From Paraburkholderia sp. IMGN_8 (GTDB lineage: Bacteria; Pseudomonadota; Gammaproteobacteria; Burkholderiales; Burkholderiaceae), in the NCBI RefSeq assembly GCF_038050405.1, contig NZ_CP150900.1, forward strand, positions 4,092,001-4,156,000: a stretch of 64,000 nucleotides of DNA, given 5' to 3'. The notes under the pieces were generated by a model. It did not search any database, was not told the DNA's origin, and worked only from the letters and a program-made list of their open reading frames with translations. This document shows positions 1-9,339 of the stretch, in pieces. The translations under genes and the position numbers were made by a program. How positions within the stretch are numbered: position 1 is the first letter of the stretch; every line of letters begins with the position of its first letter.

Positions 1-299
1 GGAATGCCACGATCCATTATGGCAACGAGGGCGGGTCAATCAAATTGCCAAAAAACGCCGCAAAATGCTCGAAACAGGACATTTCAGTTCCCTCTCGAAC
101 ATTTCGTGTTCGAAACAGGCGCGGGTGTCCGATCTGCGAAGGCTAAGATTAAATACACAAATTTGCAAGCTACCAAAAAAATACAACACAATTCGGCTAA
201 AGTAGTACGCTTGACATCGTCCAGTCACACATCCGTGTCAACGATGTTGTAGTTAAAACAAAGCCATGTGAACGCGCGTTCGCATCCAAGGAAAAATGC
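1..299. other. Intergenic region upstream of the DeoR/GlpR gene
   Basis: No convincing coding frame is seen. The stretch is less GC-rich than the genes and holds several short symmetries: a palindrome at 95-113, a direct repeat TCGAAACAGG at 69-78 and 110-119, and nested inverted repeats at 211-247 (TTGACA at 211-216 against TGTCAA at 236-241; ACATCGT at 214-220 against ACGATGT at 241-247). It is probably the control region of the downstream regulator and perhaps of a gene to the left of the window. Confidence 0.6.
95..113. promoter_or_regulatory. Candidate GlpR-type operator
   Basis: TCGAACA and TGTTCGA form a perfect 7-bp inverted repeat around a 5-base centre. It resembles the E. coli GlpR operator type, with TTCG/CGAA half-sites. 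A further half-site (TCGAAAC) lies at 69-75 and another directly follows at 110-116. It stands about 190 bp before a GlpR-like gene, so autoregulation, or control of a divergent glycerol gene outside the window, is the natural inference. Confidence 0.4.
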
Positions 300-1070
300 A
301 TGTGGCAGGAAGACCGTCATCAGAGAATTCGCGCGTTGCTGTCGACGCTTCAACGCGTGTCGACCGAACGCATCATGGCGGACCTCGGCGTGTCGCGCGA
401 AACAGTGCGGCGCGACCTGCTCGATCTGGAAGCACTCGGTGAGTTGCGGCGCGTGCACGGCGGCGCGATCAAACCTGCGAACGAAGCGCCGATCGCCGAG
501 CGTGCGCACATGCGCGTCAAATCGAAGACAGCGATCGCCAAGGCGGCCACCGGGTTGATTACCAGTGGCCAGACGCTTTTTATCGACGCAGGCACCACCA
601 CCGCGGCGCTAGCCGAGGAGCTGGCGAAACTGGCGAACCTGACGATCGTCACCAATTCGATCGACGTCGCACTGAAAATGCGCGGCGCCGTCGAGCAAAC
701 CGAAGCGGCCAACGAAGTCATCCTGCTGGGCGGTTCGATCAGCGATCGCGCGATGGCGACCACCGGCGCCACCACGGTGCTCGACATCCAGCGCTATCGT
801 GCGGACATGGCGCTGCTCTCGCCGGTAGGAATCGATCACCGGCACGGCGCGACCAACTACGATCACGGCGAAACCGAAGTGGCGCGCGCCATGGTCGCCA
901 ACGCGGACCGCGTCGTGATCCTCGCCGACTACAGCAAGATCGGCCAACGCAGCCGGATTTCGTACTGTCCGGTCGATCGCATAGATGTGCTGATCACCAA
1001 CAAAAGGGCGACCGAAGCCGCAGACTTCACATCGCTGAAGAGGAAGCTGGAAGAGATCGTTCTGGCTTAG
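300..1070 (+). CDS. DeoR/GlpR-family transcriptional repressor
   Basis: This 256-aa protein has the DeoR-family layout. A winged helix-turn-helix spans about residues 7-55 (VSRETVRRDLLDLE as recognition helix), followed by a DeoRC sugar-phosphate sensor domain with the DAGTTT phosphate-binding loop at 96-101. This family represses sugar or glycerol-phosphate genes until a phosphorylated effector binds. GlpR is the closest named type I recognise, but the true effector cannot be read from sequence. AAGGA at 288-292 supports the ATG start at 300. It is convergent with the Na/Pi cotransporter gene, 66 bp away. The GlpR-like palindrome upstream fits the assignment. Confidence 0.88.
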   Translation: MWQEDRHQRIRALLSTLQRVSTERIMADLGVSRETVRRDLLDLEALGELRRVHGGAIKPANEAPIAERAHMRVKSKTAIAKAATGLITSGQTLFIDAGTTTAALAEELAKLANLTIVTNSIDVALKMRGAVEQTEAANEVILLGGSISDRAMATTGATTVLDIQRYRADMALLSPVGIDHRHGATNYDHGETEVARAMVANADRVVILADYSKIGQRSRISYCPVDRIDVLITNKRATEAADFTSLKRKLEEIVLA

Positions 1071-1136
1071 TGCTTCGTGTAAGTTGCGTGTGGTTTGCTC
1101 ATAAACGGCGCTTGCGACCCATAGCCGGGTAGCCGC

Positions 1137-2804
1137 CTATTCCTTCACGTGCATCGTGTCGAGCACGCGTTTGCGCAAGCGCGTGTCGCGCAACGCGCCG
1201 GCTGCGTCGAGTACCGGATAGGCCGTCGCGCAGAACAGCGAATTGAGCCGCTTCATGTCGCTGATCAAATCCAGATGCAGCGCGCTGGTCTCGATGCTGC
1301 GCAAGCTTTGCCCCGCGAGCCGGTCCAGATGCTTGTATGAATACGCGCGCTCCAGATCGCGAAAACGTTCCTTCTCCGCCAGCAAGCGCTCCGCGCAACG
1401 CAGATCGTTGTTCAGAAACACGGATAGCCCGAGTTGCAGATTGGCGGCAAGACGCGTCTGCAAATCGTCCAGTTCGCCGAGCCCTTCCTCGGAGAACGAC
1501 AAACGATGCGCGATCTTCTTCTCCTCGATATCGCTCACGATCCGCTCGATGATGTCGCCCGCATGCTCCAGGTTGATCGTCAGCGAAATGATGTCGGTCC
1601 AGCGGCGGCTATCGGCCTCGTCGAGCTGCTCGCGGGAGATGAGAGTGAGATAGGCTTTGACCGCGGCGTAGAGTTCGTCCACGTCGTCGTCCATGCGGAC
1701 TGTTTCGCGCGCTGTGTCCAGATTGTTGTGATGGATCAGCTCCGCGACGTTGTTGAGCATGGCGCTCACGATGTCACCGATGCGCAGCACCTCGCGCGCG
1801 GCATGCGCGAGCGCGAGAGTCGGCGTGGAAAGTGCGGCGGCATCCAGATGCAGCGGCCGCAGTTCGCCGTTCGGCTGCGGCCGGTCCGGCAACATGCGCG
1901 TGCAAATGCGCGCCACCGGATCGATCAGCGACAGGCACGCACAGCAACGCAGCGTGTTGTAGATCAGGTGAAAGCCGACCACCGCTTCGCGCGGATTCGC
2001 GATCAGCACCGGCAGAGCGCGCGCGAGCAGCGGTGCGAACGGCAGGATCAGCAGCGCGCCGGCAAGCTTGAACGCAAGACTGCCCAACGCCAGACGCCGC
2101 GCCGGCGCGTTCTGCGCGACAGTACCGATCAGCGCCAGCAAACCGCTGCCGAGGTTCGCGCCGATCACAAGACACAACGCCACCTTCAACGAGATCACAC
2201 CGGACGACGCGAGCGTCGCCGTCAGCAATACCGCCGCGAGGCTCGAATAGGAGAGCATCGCGAATGCCACACCGACCAGCGCATCGAGCATCGTGTCGCC
2301 GGTCAGCGCGCCGAACATCACCCGCACGCCGGCGGCTTGCATCATTGGCTGGGCGGCTTCGACGATCAGATGCAGCGCCAGCAGGATCAAGCCAAGCCCG
2401 ATTAGCGTGCGGCCGACCTGACCGAGTCGGGTCTGCTTGCGCGATAGAAAGAGTGGCACACCGAACAGAATCAGGATCGGCGACAGCCATGACAGATCGA
2501 GTGTCAGCACCCGCGCCATCAAGGCGGTGCCGACGTCGGCGCCGAGCATGATCGCGAGGCCGCTGGTAAGCGGCAAGAGACCCTGCGCCGCAAACGACGT
2601 GACGATCACCGCGGTTGCATTGCTGCTCTGCACGAGGCTCGTTACGCCGACACCGGAGAGGAAGGCCCGCCAGCGGCTGCTGGTGCTGCGCCCGAGCATG
2701 CTGCGCAGGTCAGCGCCGAGTACCCGCAGGATGCCTGTGCGGACGATGTGCGACCCCCATACGAGCAGCGCCACACCGGCCAGAAGGTTAAGGAGAATCA
2801 GCAT
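1137..2804 (-). CDS. Na/Pi cotransporter family protein with PhoU-like domain
   Basis: This 555-aa inner-membrane protein has an N-terminal Na/Pi-cotransporter half (about residues 1-310) with many hydrophobic segments. The typical QSSNAT motif is at 59-64, and an inverted second repeat carries the related YSSLAAV sequence. After about residue 335 comes a soluble helical PhoU-like domain, as in the E. coli YjbB family. By family it should move phosphate with sodium, and YjbB-type proteins can export phosphate. It is divergent from the HAD phosphatase gene and convergent with the DeoR gene. Length and domain order are normal for the family. Confidence 0.87.
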   Translation of the reverse strand: MLILLNLLAGVALLVWGSHIVRTGILRVLGADLRSMLGRSTSSRWRAFLSGVGVTSLVQSSNATAVIVTSFAAQGLLPLTSGLAIMLGADVGTALMARVLTLDLSWLSPILILFGVPLFLSRKQTRLGQVGRTLIGLGLILLALHLIVEAAQPMMQAAGVRVMFGALTGDTMLDALVGVAFAMLSYSSLAAVLLTATLASSGVISLKVALCLVIGANLGSGLLALIGTVAQNAPARRLALGSLAFKLAGALLILPFAPLLARALPVLIANPREAVVGFHLIYNTLRCCACLSLIDPVARICTRMLPDRPQPNGELRPLHLDAAALSTPTLALAHAAREVLRIGDIVSAMLNNVAELIHHNNLDTARETVRMDDDVDELYAAVKAYLTLISREQLDEADSRRWTDIISLTINLEHAGDIIERIVSDIEEKKIAHRLSFSEEGLGELDDLQTRLAANLQLGLSVFLNNDLRCAERLLAEKERFRDLERAYSYKHLDRLAGQSLRSIETSALHLDLISDMKRLNSLFCATAYPVLDAAGALRDTRLRKRVLDTMHVKE

Positions 2805-3016
2805 AAGGCACTACGCATTCCGTTCCTGCTGCCATGACCCGAACCGCATGCCGCTCGAACCGGCACCCGGGGCGTATGACCGTAGTGTTGCATAATTTTG
2901 CCTTATTGTAATTTTGTGCTTTTAAATATACGCTCACACAAAGCTGTGGACTGCTGTGCGCCGACCGGGTCGTTAACGCAGCAGTCTGCTGGACAACCTG
3001 ATGCTGAGGAATCTCG

Positions 3017-3700
3017 ATGAGCCGCAACCTTGCGCTGTTCGACCTGGACCACACGCTGCTGCCGCTCGACAGCGATCAGGCGTGGGCGCACTTCATCGCT
3101 GGATTGGGCATAGAAGGCGCTACGCGGCATGCCGAGGAAATCGACGGCTACTACCAGCAATATGTGGCTGGCACGCTCGATATGGCCGCCTATCTGAACT
3201 ACACACTGGCGCCGCTCGCCCGCCATTCGCGCGAACAGCTCGACGCGTGGCATGCCCAGTTCATGCAGGATGTGATTACGCCGGCAATCCTGCCGGCAGC
3301 GCGCGAGCTGGTGCAACGTCATGTCGAAGCAGGCGACTTGTGCTGCATCGTCACCGCAACCAACGTGTTCATCACAACGCCGATCGGCAAGGCGCTCGGC
3401 TTCGAACATCTGCTCGGGATCGAACTCGGCACTGAAGGTGACGATCCTCTGGCGCGCTATACGGGGACCGCAGTCGGCGTACCCACTTTCCGCGAAGGCA
3501 AGATCACGCGCACCGAGAATTGGCTGGCCTCGCTCGGCCATCGCTTGCAGGATTTTCCGCAAAGTTACTTCTATAGCGATTCGATCAACGACATACCCTT
3601 GATGGAATGTGTCACGCATCCGGTCGCGACCAATCCCGACGCGCGCTTGCGCGCCATCGCCACGGAACGGGGCTGGCCGGTGATCGAACTGTTTGCCTAA
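3017..3700 (+). CDS. HAD-IB family hydrolase (phosphoserine phosphatase-like)
   Basis: This 227-aa cytoplasmic phosphatase has HAD motif I DLDHT at 9-13 (nucleophile Asp9, acid Asp11). Motif II is the TAT segment near residue 113 and motif IV is DSINDIPLM near 192. The helical cap between motifs I and II is the IB type, as in SerB-like and HisB-N-like enzymes. Burkholderia genomes carry this gene widely as a HAD-IB hydrolase; the substrate is unknown. It is divergent from the Na/Pi transporter, with an AT-rich shared promoter region at about 2885-2935. Confidence 0.85.
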   Translation: MSRNLALFDLDHTLLPLDSDQAWAHFIAGLGIEGATRHAEEIDGYYQQYVAGTLDMAAYLNYTLAPLARHSREQLDAWHAQFMQDVITPAILPAARELVQRHVEAGDLCCIVTATNVFITTPIGKALGFEHLLGIELGTEGDDPLARYTGTAVGVPTFREGKITRTENWLASLGHRLQDFPQSYFYSDSINDIPLMECVTHPVATNPDARLRAIATERGWPVIELFA

Positions 3701-3734
3701 GGTTTCCGTGGGCCGCGCTTAGTCCACGCTACGG

Positions 3735-4604
3735 TTAAACGCGCCCTTTCCACGGCACCAGCCGCCGCTCCAGCGCCCGCATGCCGAGATCGAACAGCCA
3801 CGCGATCAGTCCGATCAGCACGATGCCCATCACCACCACGTCGGTACGCAGAAAGCTCGATGCGTTGAGCACCATCTGACCGAGTCCCGCAGTGGCGGCG
3901 ACCATCTCGGCAGCAACCAAGGTGGTCCAGCCGAAGCCGATCGCGATACGCAGGCCGGTCAGAATCTCCGGCAACGCCGCCGGCAAGACCACGTAGCGCA
4001 CGATCTGCGCGAAGCGGCCACCGAGAGAATACGCCGCATGAATCTGCTCGATGGTCGCACTGCGCACACCGGCACGCGCGGCCATCGCGATCGGCGCGAA
4101 GCAGGCGAGATAGATCACGACGATCTTCGCCGTCTCGTCGATCCCGAACCAGATCACCACCAGCGGCAGATACGCGAGCGGCGGCAGCGGCCGGTAGAAT
4201 TCCAGCGGCGGATCGAGCAAGCCGCGCGCGACCCGGCTCACGCCCATCACGATACCGATCGGCACTGCGGTGAACGCAGCCAGTGCGAACGCGCCGAACA
4301 CGCGCAGTGCGCTCCATGCGAGGTGCTGGGAGAGCGGCAAGCCGCCTTGAATGCGTCCGTGCCACGCGTCCAGAAACGCGGCCCAAACGGCCTCCGGCGT
4401 CGGCAGGAACAACGGCGGCAGCCAGTGCAGATGCGTGGCAAGCCACCACAGCGCCGCGAACGTGGTCACGGAAACTGCGCTCAACGCCGCGGTTGGGCCT
4501 TCGCCCGGCAAGCGCCAGCCGCGTACCGGCCGCGCCCTTTTCCGTGGCGGCTCATCCGCCTGGGCCAGCGGCAGATTGCCTAATGATTCCCGCGAAGCTG
4601 TCAT
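3735..4604 (-). CDS. tauC: Taurine/sulfonate ABC transporter permease (TauC/SsuC type)
   Basis: This 289-aa inner-membrane protein matches the TauC/SsuC permeases: a basic N-terminus, about six hydrophobic helices, and the EAA-type cytoplasmic loop ([29 protein letters not shown]). The start at 4604 is chosen because its ATG overlaps the TGA stop of the ATPase gene by 4 bp (ATGA). An in-frame ATG at 4670 would overlap the ATPase much more. It should form the membrane channel for the ATPase and binding protein upstream. Specificity (taurine against other alkanesulfonates) is inferred from the whole cluster. Confidence 0.85.
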   Translation of the reverse strand: MTASRESLGNLPLAQADEPPRKRARPVRGWRLPGEGPTAALSAVSVTTFAALWWLATHLHWLPPLFLPTPEAVWAAFLDAWHGRIQGGLPLSQHLAWSALRVFGAFALAAFTAVPIGIVMGVSRVARGLLDPPLEFYRPLPPLAYLPLVVIWFGIDETAKIVVIYLACFAPIAMAARAGVRSATIEQIHAAYSLGGRFAQIVRYVVLPAALPEILTGLRIAIGFGWTTLVAAEMVAATAGLGQMVLNASSFLRTDVVVMGIVLIGLIAWLFDLGMRALERRLVPWKGRV

Positions 4605-5407
4605 GACGCCACCTCTTCCTGATTCTGCTCGCTCCGGTCGTGCAGGCGTCGCACTAGCCGCTCCCGCCATTCGATGAAATCCGGCGACGACTTCACCGCG
4701 CGGGCATCGCGTGTCTCGAGAAAACGTTGCGCGAACGGCAGGTCGTAGCTGTCGGCGATGCGTCCTGGGCCTGGCGTCATCACGACGAGACGGGTCGCCA
4801 GAAACAGCGCCTCTTCGACGCTGTGCGTAATGAAAAACACCGTCTTACGCGTGCGCCCCCAGACGTCCAGCACGAGCTCCTGCATCGACTCGCGCGTCAT
4901 TGCGTCGAGTGCGCCCATCGGCTCATCCATCAACAGTACTTGTGGATCGCTCGCCAGCGCGCGTGCAATGCCGACGCGCTGCTGCATACCGCCGGACAGT
5001 GCGTAGACCCGCGAGCGAGCGTGCTGTTCGAGCCCGACAAGCGCCAGCATCCGCCGTGCAATGCGCTCGCGCTCCGCCTTCGGTACGCGCTGAAAGCGCA
5101 ATCCGAGTGCCACGTTGTCGAGCACATCGAGCCACGGCATCAACGCGTACTTCTGGAATACGACACCGCGATCCGCACCCGGCCCGCGCACCGGTTCGCC
5201 GTTCAGCCACACTTCGCCCCCGGTCGGCTGAATAAAGCCAGCGATGCAGTTCAGCAAGGTCGTCTTGCCGCATCCCGATGCACCCAGCGCGACGACGAAC
5301 TCGCCCGGTTCGATGCGCAGATCGACATCGGAGAGCGCGACGTTCGGCGCCGCACCGCGCGCACCTTCGTAGGCGACCTGCAATCGCCGGATCTCAAGAC
5401 CGCTCAT
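4601..5407 (-). CDS. tauB: Taurine/sulfonate ABC transporter ATP-binding protein
   Basis: This 268-aa ATPase has Walker A GASGCGKT at 42-49, signature LSGGMQQ at 137-143 and Walker B LLMDEP ending at 163, followed by the H-loop ([16 protein letters not shown]). The sequence [16 protein letters not shown] is typical of the nitrate/taurine/sulfonate (TauB/SsuB) branch. It lies 41 bp downstream of the binding-protein gene and overlaps the permease gene by 4 bp, so the three are one operon. No tauD dioxygenase or ssuD gene adjoins it in this window. Confidence 0.88.
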   Translation of the reverse strand: MSGLEIRRLQVAYEGARGAAPNVALSDVDLRIEPGEFVVALGASGCGKTTLLNCIAGFIQPTGGEVWLNGEPVRGPGADRGVVFQKYALMPWLDVLDNVALGLRFQRVPKAERERIARRMLALVGLEQHARSRVYALSGGMQQRVGIARALASDPQVLLMDEPMGALDAMTRESMQELVLDVWGRTRKTVFFITHSVEEALFLATRLVVMTPGPGRIADSYDLPFAQRFLETRDARAVKSSPDFIEWRERLVRRLHDRSEQNQEEVAS

Positions 5408-5448
5408 CGCCGAACCTCATGATGCTGGTGGAAGACCTTGCGAAGCGA

Positions 5449-6471
5449 TCAATGTGCTGCAGACTGCACGAACTGCGGATCGACACCGGTCGAGTAATCG
5501 GTCAGCACGTTCTGAATCGTGCCTTGCGTCTTCAGAAACGCAGCGGTGGCAGCCAGCGATTTCGCCGCGCCGGATTGCGCGCCGCCACCCAGCCATGCAT
5601 TCGAAGCCTGCTGCGCCGGCGTCGGGAACGCGTACAGCGCGAGGCTCGCCGGCACCTCCTGCGCGGTGGCGCCGGACTCCTTCGCAACGGCTTCGACCTG
5701 CGGCGAAGTCGCGGTCCATGCCGACGTGTGATCGCGGTAGCTCGCATCGGTCGCGGCCAGCACCTTCACGAAACGCGCGACGAACTCTGCGTTCTGACTA
5801 GCGAACTTACGGTCGACGACGAAGCCGTCGAAGGTCGCCTTGCCGGTTTGCTGTGCAACCTGCCCCGACGTGATCAGTACCTTGCCGTTCTTCTTCACCT
5901 TCGCCAGCACCGGGTCCCAGATGTAGGTCGCGTCGATGTCGCCGCGCTCCCACGCTGCCGCGACTTCAGGCGGGCGCAAGTTGACGATCTTCACGTCGGA
6001 CGGATTCACGCCGGCGCTCTGCAGCGCGACCAGTGTATGAAAGTGCGAGGTCGACACGAACGGCACGCCGATCTTCTTGCCCTTCAGACCTGCGACGCTC
6101 GTCACGTTGGAACCGTCGCGCGCGACCAGCGCTTCGGCGTCGTTGATGTTGTCGAGAATCCAGAACAGCGAAATATCGACGCCTTGCGACAGCCCTGCCG
6201 CGATCGGGCTCGACCCAGCCTCGCCGAGTTGCACCGAACCGGAGGCCAGGGCGCGGATCACGTCGGCGCCGCTGCCGAGCTTGCGATAGGTGACCTTATA
6301 GCCAGTGGCTTTCTCGACTTCGCCGGTGGCCTGCGCATAGCGCCAGGGCACGACCATGTCCTGATACGCGATCACGACTTCTTTGGTATCGGCATGTGCG
6401 GTGCCGGCAAACGGCGCGGACAGTGCGAGCAGCGCAGCGAATGCGGCGAGCGGACGGAGGAAGCGATTCAT
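5449..6471 (-). CDS. tauA: Taurine/sulfonate ABC transporter substrate-binding protein
   Basis: This 340-aa periplasmic protein has a clear Sec signal peptide (residues 1 to about 27, cleavage near THA-DTK). The mature part begins VVIAYQDMVVPWRYAQATG, as in TauA-type proteins. The conserved GSSPIAAGLSQGVDISLFW and TYIWDPVLAKVKKNGKVL segments fit the taurine-binding subfamily. It is the first gene of the operon, with a -10-like box 40 bp upstream. There is no lipobox, so it should be a free periplasmic protein. Confidence 0.87.
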   Translation of the reverse strand: MNRFLRPLAAFAALLALSAPFAGTAHADTKEVVIAYQDMVVPWRYAQATGEVEKATGYKVTYRKLGSGADVIRALASGSVQLGEAGSSPIAAGLSQGVDISLFWILDNINDAEALVARDGSNVTSVAGLKGKKIGVPFVSTSHFHTLVALQSAGVNPSDVKIVNLRPPEVAAAWERGDIDATYIWDPVLAKVKKNGKVLITSGQVAQQTGKATFDGFVVDRKFASQNAEFVARFVKVLAATDASYRDHTSAWTATSPQVEAVAKESGATAQEVPASLALYAFPTPAQQASNAWLGGGAQSGAAKSLAATAAFLKTQGTIQNVLTDYSTGVDPQFVQSAAH

Positions 6472-6511
6472 CGGGAAGCCCCTTTAGTGTGTGTTGTCTG
6501 GGAGGCTTTCG

Positions 6512-6517
6512 ACTATA
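6512..6517 (-). promoter_or_regulatory. Candidate -10 box of the tauABC promoter
   Basis: On the minus strand the bases read TATAGT, one mismatch from the sigma-70 -10 consensus, and would start transcription about 34 bases before tauA. No good -35 element is present 17 bp upstream. Instead, the octamer CGCTGTTC (plus-strand reading) occurs at 6533-6540, about where a -35 would be, and again at 6565-6572, exactly 32 bp away. That layout suggests an activator-dependent promoter. Confidence 0.4.
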
Positions 6518-6747
6518 GGGAGTTTGTGTGCGCGCTGTTCTAATTAATCCGCAATTGCTAATCACGCTGTTCGAGCATTGCTTTTCGGGTTGCGTTGGAT
6601 AGGTGCGACTGTTGCTGCGTGCAGCGGATTGGCTCTAGCGGATGATGGCGGATTGAGCTGCCTGAGCGCAAGCTGGCCGTTCGGCGGATTGACCGCGGTT
6701 CGGCGCGGACTGGATGATCTCTGGATTGTTCTTCAGTTCGCGTTCCT

Positions 6748-7191
6748 ATGATCGAATTTCTTCATCGCTTGGGCTGGTTGTTTTTCAATGTCGGCGTGCC
6801 TGTCTTTGCGCCAATTGCTTTGTTGCCTCTATTGGGCTTCTCGCGCTTCTATCGGCAGGCCTCGAGAGGCATCGCCATAAAAGCGATCCAAGACGGGCAA
6901 CTGCTGTGGGTCGTCATTTCGATGTGCGCGAGCGCGTGCTATGAGATTGGAGGTGCGCTCGGAGACGCATCGACAGACAACGCTCGATCTTTCATGCTGG
7001 CAGGACCGCTCTGGCATGTTCTGTTCATTGTGGTGGCTTGCCTGATCGTATCGTTCGGCGCCGCCGATTCCATACCGCACCCCGAATATCGTTACGTCGA
7101 CGCACCTGATCGAGGACTCATGTGGATTTCACTGTTCATGACGGCGATCATTGCGGCATTGTTTTCGATATCTCATTATTCGCTAACCTAA
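6748..7191 (+). CDS. Hypothetical small inner-membrane protein
   Basis: I do not recognise this 147-aa protein. It has four hydrophobic stretches: about residues 13-32 (FNVGVPVFAPIALLPLLGF), 50-68, 85-104 (PLWHVLFIVVACLIVSFGAA) and 124-141, so a four-helix membrane protein is likely. The region between helices 2 and 3 is short and polar. No good ribosome-binding site precedes the ATG at 6748; a short 5' sequence of about 200 bp separates it from the tau promoter. A 44-codon membrane ORF follows 56 bp downstream. Confidence 0.6.
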   Translation: MIEFLHRLGWLFFNVGVPVFAPIALLPLLGFSRFYRQASRGIAIKAIQDGQLLWVVISMCASACYEIGGALGDASTDNARSFMLAGPLWHVLFIVVACLIVSFGAADSIPHPEYRYVDAPDRGLMWISLFMTAIIAALFSISHYSLT

Positions 7192-7247
7192 CTAATCAAG
7201 AGCGACCAAGCTATACTCCTGACAAATAATCCACAGGGAGGACCGCA

Positions 7248-7382
7248 ATGCCCAATGTCATCGACTACATTATCGAGAACCGCGCGCTGCGCAATCGCAT
7301 TATCGATTTCATGTATCCCTTCGTCGGCATCGGAGGAATACTGGCCTCGATTTCCATGCTGCTTGCTCGCTACTACCGCTAG
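7248..7382 (+). CDS. Hypothetical 44-aa single-helix membrane protein
   Basis: A short ORF with a near-perfect ribosome-binding site, GGGAGGA at 7236-7242, five bases before the ATG. The protein starts MPNVIDYIIENRALRNRI, then a hydrophobic segment (about residues 20-40, with FVGIGGILASISMLLA), and ends RYYR. A -10-like TATACT lies at 7212-7217. A strong terminator follows at 7447-7473. The amphipathic N-terminal part plus one helix is common in small membrane regulators, but no function can be assigned. Confidence 0.6.
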   Translation: MPNVIDYIIENRALRNRIIDFMYPFVGIGGILASISMLLARYYR

Positions 7383-7446
7383 CGACTTCGAGTCAATTTC
7401 GTGGTGCAACTCCTGCGCCCCAACCCGGCACCTCGCCCTAAATAAA

Positions 7447-7473
7447 CAAAGCCCGCAACAAGTGCGGGCTTTG
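7447..7473. terminator. Bidirectional rho-independent terminator
   Basis: CAAAGCCCGCA at 7447-7457 and TGCGGGCTTTG at 7463-7473 form an 11-bp perfect stem with a 5-base loop. T-rich sequence follows on the plus side (CATTTTC) and on the minus side (TTTATT). It lies between the 44-aa ORF and the convergent lipA stop codon and can serve both. Confidence 0.85.
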
Positions 7474-7503
7474 CATTTTCAAACTACCAGCTAGCCAAAC
7501 CGT

Positions 7504-8517
7504 TCAGACCACCCCAGCTCCATGTGCCTGCAAATCAGCGTGGTAGCTCGAGCGAACCATCGCGCCAACGGCGGCATGCGTAAAGCCCATCTTGTACGCT
7601 TCTTCCTCGTACATCTTGAACGTATCCGGATGCACGTACGAGCGAACCGGCAGATGATGCTCCGACGGTTGCAGATATTGGCCGATCGTCAGCATATCCA
7701 CGTCGTGCTCGCGCAGATCGCGCATCACTTGCAAAATTTCTTCTTCGGTTTCACCAAGGCCGACCATCAAACCGGACTTCGTTGCAACGTTCGGATGAAG
7801 CGCCTTGAAGTCCTTCAGCAGCTTCAGCGAATGCGCGTAATCCGAACCCGGACGCGCCTCCTTGTACAGACGCGGCACCGTTTCGAGGTTGTGATTCATC
7901 ACATCGGGCGGTGCGGCGTTCAGAATGCCGATCGCGCGATCCAGACGGCCGCGGAAATCCGGCGTCAGAATTTCGATGCGCGTCTCCGGCGACAGCTCGC
8001 GCGTCTGACGGATACATTCCACGAAGTGAGCCGCGCCGCCGTCGCGCAGATCGTCACGGTCCACGCTCGTGATCACCACATACTTCAGCTTCAACGCTGC
8101 GATGGTGCGTGCGAGGTTGCCCGGTTCTTCCACATCGAGCGGATCGGGGCGGCCGTGGCCGACGTCGCAGAACGGACAGCGGCGCGTGCACTTGTCGCCC
8201 ATGATCATGAAGGTCGCGGTGCCCTTGCCGAAACATTCACCGATATTCGGGCAGCTCGCTTCTTCACACACCGTGTGCAGGTTGTGCTCGCGCAAAATCT
8301 GCTTGATCTCGTAGAAGCGCGAATTGCCGGTGGCCGCTTTGACGCGGATCCAGTCCGGTTTTTTCAGCTTTTCGATCGGGACGATCTTGATCGGAATACG
8401 GGCGGTTTTGGCTTGCGCCTTCTGCTTGGCAGTAGCGTCGTAAGCCGTGGCAGCGGCGGCAGCCGGCACGGCATCAGGAGCGGGAGAGGCTGCGAGGTTC
8501 GCGGTAACGTCAGTCAT
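7504..8517 (-). CDS. lipA: Lipoyl synthase
   Basis: This 337-aa radical-SAM enzyme inserts two sulfurs into protein-bound octanoyl groups to form lipoate. The auxiliary cluster cysteines are at 84, 89 and 95 ([12 protein letters not shown]), and the radical-SAM CxxxCxxC is at 110, 114 and 117 (CTRRCPFC). The first 40 residues are a low-complexity Ala-rich extension. The start at 8517 leaves 13 bp after lipB; an in-frame upstream ATG at 8610 would lie inside lipB. It is co-transcribed with lipB. Confidence 0.97.
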   Translation of the reverse strand: MTDVTANLAASPAPDAVPAAAAATAYDATAKQKAQAKTARIPIKIVPIEKLKKPDWIRVKAATGNSRFYEIKQILREHNLHTVCEEASCPNIGECFGKGTATFMIMGDKCTRRCPFCDVGHGRPDPLDVEEPGNLARTIAALKLKYVVITSVDRDDLRDGGAAHFVECIRQTRELSPETRIEILTPDFRGRLDRAIGILNAAPPDVMNHNLETVPRLYKEARPGSDYAHSLKLLKDFKALHPNVATKSGLMVGLGETEEEILQVMRDLREHDVDMLTIGQYLQPSEHHLPVRSYVHPDTFKMYEEEAYKMGFTHAAVGAMVRSSYHADLQAHGAGVV

Positions 8518-8530
8518 TCGTTCGGTCCAG

Positions 8531-9256
8531 TCAGGCGGTAAGAGCACCGGCCTGCGGTTGGGCGACGGCCGCGGGACTGCCGTCGAGGTTTGCGGTGAGG
8601 CATGCAGCAAAGGTTCGGGCCACTTCGTCCCAGCCGGCAGCGACGCCCAGCGTCGCCATATCGACTGTTTCGAGCCCCGCGTAGCCGCATGGATTGATGG
8701 CCAGAAACGGCCGCAGATCCATCTTCACATTCAGGCTCACGCCGTGATAGCTGCAGCCGTTGCGGATTTTCAGACCCAGCGCGGCGATCTTGGCGCCAGC
8801 GTGCAGCCCGGCGTCCGGCCCGGGCGCCACATAGATGCCAGGGGCGCCCGCCTTGCGTTCTCCGGCGAGATTATACGCCGCGAGGGTGTCGATCACGGCC
8901 TGCTCGATCCGCGTGACCATCTCGCGCACCATCAGCTTGCGGCGGCGCAGATCGAGCAGCAGATAGGCAACCACCTGCCCGGGCCCGTGATACGTGATCT
9001 GCCCGCCGCGATCGACTTTGACAAGCGGAATGCCGCTGTCGGCGGCCAGCAGATGCGCCGGGTCGCCGGCCTGGCCGAGCGTGAAGACGGGGGGGTGTTC
9101 GACCAGCCAGATTTCGTCGGGGGTGTCGGCGATGCGCTCGTCGGTGAACGCGCGCATCGCGTCGAAACTGGCTTCATAAGATTCGCTGCCCCGCCAGCGC
9201 AGCATGAGCGGCGCCGTGGCGAGCAGTGGAGACGGGGAAACCGGGGTGGCACACAT
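8531..9256 (-). CDS. lipB: Octanoyl-[acyl-carrier-protein]:protein octanoyltransferase
   Basis: This 241-aa enzyme moves octanoate from acyl carrier protein to lipoyl domains, supplying the substrate for Lip[13 protein letters not shown] at 83-94 is the family signature. Catalytic Lys156 (AKIAALGLK) and Cys168 (NGCSYHG) are present. It is the first gene of lipB-lipA, 13 bp before lipA. The start at 9256 gives a slightly long N-terminus; an internal start at residue 18 is less likely. Confidence 0.96.
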   Translation of the reverse strand: MCATPVSPSPLLATAPLMLRWRGSESYEASFDAMRAFTDERIADTPDEIWLVEHPPVFTLGQAGDPAHLLAADSGIPLVKVDRGGQITYHGPGQVVAYLLLDLRRRKLMVREMVTRIEQAVIDTLAAYNLAGERKAGAPGIYVAPGPDAGLHAGAKIAALGLKIRNGCSYHGVSLNVKMDLRPFLAINPCGYAGLETVDMATLGVAAGWDEVARTFAACLTANLDGSPAAVAQPQAGALTA

Positions 9257-9339
9257 GATGGCGCCAGTTTACCGAAATCTGGCCATCCCCGCCGGAAGCG
9301 CTCACGGCGCCGTGCCCGCCGCCGTGGCGCCGCCTATGC

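Noticed and set aside
7522..8541. A 339-codon plus-strand frame over lipA
   Set aside because: lipA carries both of its cysteine motifs on the minus strand; this frame is Arg/His-rich noise.
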